Of a DNA stretch of 64,000 bases, positions 60,632 to 64,000 are shown piece after piece. The stretch covers positions 1,922,001 through 1,986,000 of the forward strand of contig NC_088679.1 in assembly GCF_950023065.1 (NCBI RefSeq), read 5' to 3'. Position 1 is the stretch's first letter. Each line of letters opens with the position of its first letter. The notes under the pieces are model-generated. The model saw only the letters and a program-made list of their open reading frames with translations. It made no database searches and had not been told where the DNA came from. The DNA is from Planococcus citri (Eukaryota > Arthropoda > Insecta > Hemiptera > Pseudococcidae). A program made the translations under genes and the position numbers.

Positions 60632-62560
60632 ATCAACACCCTCCCCCCCGGGCCGATCCTCCAGGAGCACCTTTTTTTTAAGGGAGAGGCCTAAGGATCA
60701 TTTCTAGCCTTTGTCCTAAGAAACAAAAGTGACCCTACTTACAAAATGGCAGTCATTTTGATTGAGGACAGCTGAAATCGCAGATTTTGCGTTCCAACAT
60801 ATGATAATAGGAGTATTTGCACCCCCCCCGCCGATCCACCGGTACAACTTTTTTCTTAAAGGGGACATCCTGAGGAACATTTTAAAGCAAACTTGCCATA
60901 AAAAAGTTGGCCTTACTTCCGAAATGGCGGCCATTTTGATTGACAGGTCAGCCGAAATCGCAGATTTTGTGTTTAAACATAGGACATGCACTAACTTTTT
61001 CAAACTTTACAAAGGTAGATCGAAAGATCATGCAAAAATTTATCACCTGTCGAAATTTCTAGTGCTAAAGTGGGTTTTTCGATTTTTGGTGAATTTTTGA
61101 AAATCCAATTTAGGCCAAAAATGAGGGGAAAAAATCAAAATTTTACCAAATTGACCAAGAACGCTGAAATTTGGGAAATACCATATTTTCGACATGCCAA
61201 ATCGACTGGAAACGGTTTCAAACCGTTTTGAGCAGTTCTGGAGCCTCCAGCAGATTTTGGAAACTCGAAATTCCCACAAAATTCCATCAAATTGGAGTTG
61301 TAAAGCAAAAATTCATTCTAAAAACTAATTTCAATACGCTACGAAGTACTGCAGGTGAATTTCAAGTCGTTTTGGAGCCTCCAGCAACTTTTTGAAAATT
61401 CCTGAAGCTTCCAGCAGATTTTTGAAACTCGAAATTTCCACAAGATTCCATCAAATGGAGATGGAAAGCTGAAGTTTACTCTACACTCAAATTTTAACCC
61501 CCTTTGAAGACGACTTCAGGTGGGTTCAAGTCATTTCAGGGCCTCCAGCGACTTTTTTAAAACTTACTGGAGCCTCCAGTAGATATTTGAAACTTGAAAT
61601 TTCTCCAACATTAATTTATCAAATTGAGTTGGCAAGCTGAAATTTACTTCGCAGACTACATGGTGGTTTCAAATGGTTTTGAAGCTTCCAGCTACTTTTA
61701 GGAAATTTCAATTTTCCAAAAAAACGTCATACAACCTTTCAAAAAGTTGCTGGAGGCTCCAAAACGACTTGAAATTCACCAGCAGTCAACTTTGTAGCGC
61801 ATTGAAATTAGTTTGCAGAATGAATTTCGACTCTCCATCTTAGTTTGATGATATTTTGGATAAATTTCAAGTTTCAAAAATCTACTGGAGGCTCCAGTAA
61901 TTTTCAAAAAAGTCGTTGGATGCTCTAAAATGACTTGAAATCCACCAGAAGTCGTTTTCAGAGGGTGTTAAAATTGGAGTGTAGAGCATAAATTTCAGCT
62001 TTCCATCTCCATTTAATGAAATTTTGTGGAAATTAAAGTTTCAAAAATCTGCTAGAGGTTTTAAGAATTTTCAAAAAAATCACTGGAGGCTCCAAATCGA
62101 CTTGAACCCATCTAAAGTTGTCTTCAGAGGGTGTTATAATTGGAGTGCATAGTTAATTTCAGCTTTCCATCTCAATTTGATAAAATTTTTAGGAAATTTC
62201 AAGTTTCAAAAATTTACTGGAGGCTTTAGTAATTTTCAAAAAATCGCTGGAGGCTCCAAAACGACTTGAAATTCACCTGCAGTACTTTGTAGCGTATTGA
62301 AATTAGTTTTTAGAATAAATTTTAGCTTTACAACTACAATTTGATAGAATTTTGTGGGAATTTTGAGTTTCAAAAATCTGCTGGAGGCTCCAGAACTGCT
62401 TAAAACGAGTTGAAACCTTTTCCAATCGATTTGGCATGTCGAAAATAGGGTATATCCCAAATTTCAGCTTTCTTGGCCAATTTAGTGAAATTTTGATTTT
62501 TACCCCTCATTGTTGGCCTAAATTTGATTTTCAAAAATTCGCCAAAATTCGAAAAATGAT
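60632..62560. mobile_element. FB1 family, copy 4, double left end and two inverted arms
   Basis: A diverged left terminus (C-run, CCGATCCTCCAGGAGCACC, AAAATGGCAGTCATTTTGAT) is followed from about 60795 by a second, better one (atgataataggagtatttgc, C-run, AAATGGCGGCCATTTTGATT). GGAGCCTCCAGC modules then flip to CTGGAGGCTCC near 61750 and end with tatatcccaaatttcagc and ttggcctaaatttgatttt inverted. Confidence 0.88.
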
Positions 62561-63240
62561 ATTTGGCAGCTGAAAATTTGGTTCTAAGGTGTGGGTGACA
62601 TGAACTTTCAGTGACCCAAATTTTTAAGCCTTTCTGGAGTCTTCAGGTATTTTTGAAAATAAAAAATTTCGAAAATAATGACCTCACGTCCGCGTCATGT
62701 GACAAAAAAAACAACAAAAACAAAATTAAGTTTAGGCTTTATTTTTGGCATGCGAAGTCGACTGAAAACGGTTTCAAGCCGTTCTGAAGCCTACTGCGAT
62801 AAAATATGCTGCATCAATCTCATTTTACACGTGCTAATAAGTCAAATTTCAAAGAATTTCAGGTTGTTTTTTCGAAATCTGCAATTTTTAAAATTTGGCT
62901 GGCGGCTCCAGACAGGCTTGAAATCATCTCTAGTCGACTCGTCAGGATGTTGAAATTAGAGCATAAAGTAACGTTCAACTTTCTAACTTTATTTGGTAAA
63001 ATTTTGAAGAAAATACGATCTTTAGAAATCTACTGGCGGCTCCAGAACTGCCCAAAACGGTTTGACATCTTTTCCAATCCTTTTGAGAGACTAAAAATCG
63101 GGTACACTTTAAATCTCAGCTTTTTGGGGCAATTTGGTAAAATTTTGATTTTTTGGAATTTTCGACCCAATTTTGATTTTTAAAAATTCACCAAAAATTT
63201 AAAAAAATCACTTTGGCACATGAAAATTGTCTAGGGATTT
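62561..63240. repeat. Diverged FB1-like segment
   Basis: Contains gtcgactgaaaacggtttcaagccgttctgaagcc in one direction, then tggcggctccagaactgccc, ttttccaatcc, aatctcagctttttggg and 'ccaattttgattttt' in the inverted order, that is, a small two-armed relative of FB1. Confidence 0.6.
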
Positions 63241-64000
63241 ATTTTAGAACGATATAGTCTTTTCTCTCTCTTTTTTTTTTTAAATTTCACAGAGCCCATT
63301 ATAAATTTTTTGCCAAATAATCTCAAGAAGACGATAGAAAAAAAACGGAAATTTTAGAGTCAACGAGCAACCTCCTTTCCCTCTCTCTCCCCCCTAAAAG
63401 TTCCAAGTTTTCAAAGATGGAAATTTCTTTAGCTGTTAGAGTAACTAAATGCTCATTTTTTGTCAACTTCAAAGGTGCTCAAAGTACGTATTGGGCGTTT
63501 CCTCTTTGGAATACTATCGTTCATGACTGATGATCTATGTTTCTTTCCCCACAGTCTGGTTTTCCACTCTAAAGCCCTAGCATCAATAAATACTTGTGAA
63601 ATTTTAAAAGCTTAAAAATAAAAGTTTCAAAGTAAAGCCTTTCAAAATTGCTCAAAATTTTGAGCACTCATAAACTCGTATACAGAAATCTTTCGGGAAG
63701 TGGCCGAGATTACAATTTTTCAAAAATTCCATAAATATTTCAAATTTTTACCAAATAAAATCATTTTTTAATTTTTCTGAATGTGTTCCTGGTCTCACTT
63801 TTTTGTATCATTTCAGTGCAATGCTTCACTCACAACCTTATCCATTCACATTTTTTTTTTCAATTCATGACTTGAAATAATAATAGAATCTCCAAAGTAA
63901 CTAATTCAGCAGAATAAGTCATTCGACCTGCCTCGCATTCCAACGTGTACTGCAAATTGAGTATCCAGCCCTTAAGCAGCTAATAGATTAAGTCAGAAAA
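63241..64000. other. Window end, nothing recognised
   Basis: AT-rich sequence with T-runs; no coding homology or clear repeat. Confidence 0.4.

Noticed and set aside
60124..64000. Upstream Ig-domain exons of Lar
   Set aside because: I looked for Cys-Trp-Cys Ig patterns with splice sites on the minus strand and found only FB1 repeats and AT-rich sequence.

Overview
The window is eukaryotic nuclear DNA, AT-rich, with GT-AG introns. It is dominated by one spliced gene on the minus strand, which I read as the insect LAR-type receptor protein tyrosine phosphatase (Lar). The joined protein follows what I remember of insect Lar almost domain for domain, and the introns carry mariner-, hAT- and LINE-type repeats. 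This suggests an arthropod, most likely an insect; I cannot name the species.

Gene layout, reading the minus strand from high to low coordinates. Twenty-five coding exons (W1-W25) lie between 60123 and 10437. Every junction keeps frame and ends at a stop codon, giving 1,712 complete residues plus one split first codon. W1-W14 encode nine fibronectin type III (FN3) repeats. W15 is the membrane-proximal ectodomain, W16 the transmembrane segment, W17 the juxtamembrane and wedge region, W18-W20 phosphatase domain D1, W21 the linker, and W22-W25 phosphatase domain D2. The signal peptide and Ig domains (about 300 residues in the family) must lie beyond the high-coordinate end; I found none of them in 60124-64000. 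A probable 3' UTR runs from 10436 to about 8135, with an AATAAA at 8151-8156 (minus strand). Intron sizes are bimodal: 68-169 bases inside exon clusters, and 1.8-11.2 kb between clusters.

Repeat layout. Positions 1-7.9 kb, past the 3' end of the gene, hold about 20 head-to-tail copies of a ~402-base satellite. The long introns are filled with foldback and inverted-repeat elements: a 'CTGGAGGCTCC' foldback family (19.1-20.6, 23.6-24.7, 39.5-42.1 and 60.6-62.5 kb, with diverged relatives at 46.6-48.1 and 62.6-63.2 kb), and an 'AACCGGTTCATT' foldback family (33.9-35.4 and 52.2-53.4 kb). There are also TA-flanked MITEs, a hAT-like element containing a pogo-like element containing a MITE, a broken mariner-like transposon inside another TIR element, a broken LINE, a TTAA-flanked MITE and several minisatellites.

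Most worth checking: two candidate in-frame microexons (27 bases, or 6 by a nested acceptor, at 55016-55042; 6 bases at 31232-31237) in FN3 linkers of Lar; the large foldback families and the dsRNA their transcripts could form; and the 402-base satellite, whose units share an 11-base-arm hairpin and a recurring ~78-residue reading frame. I see no prokaryotic-type system, CRISPR array, rRNA or convincing tRNA.
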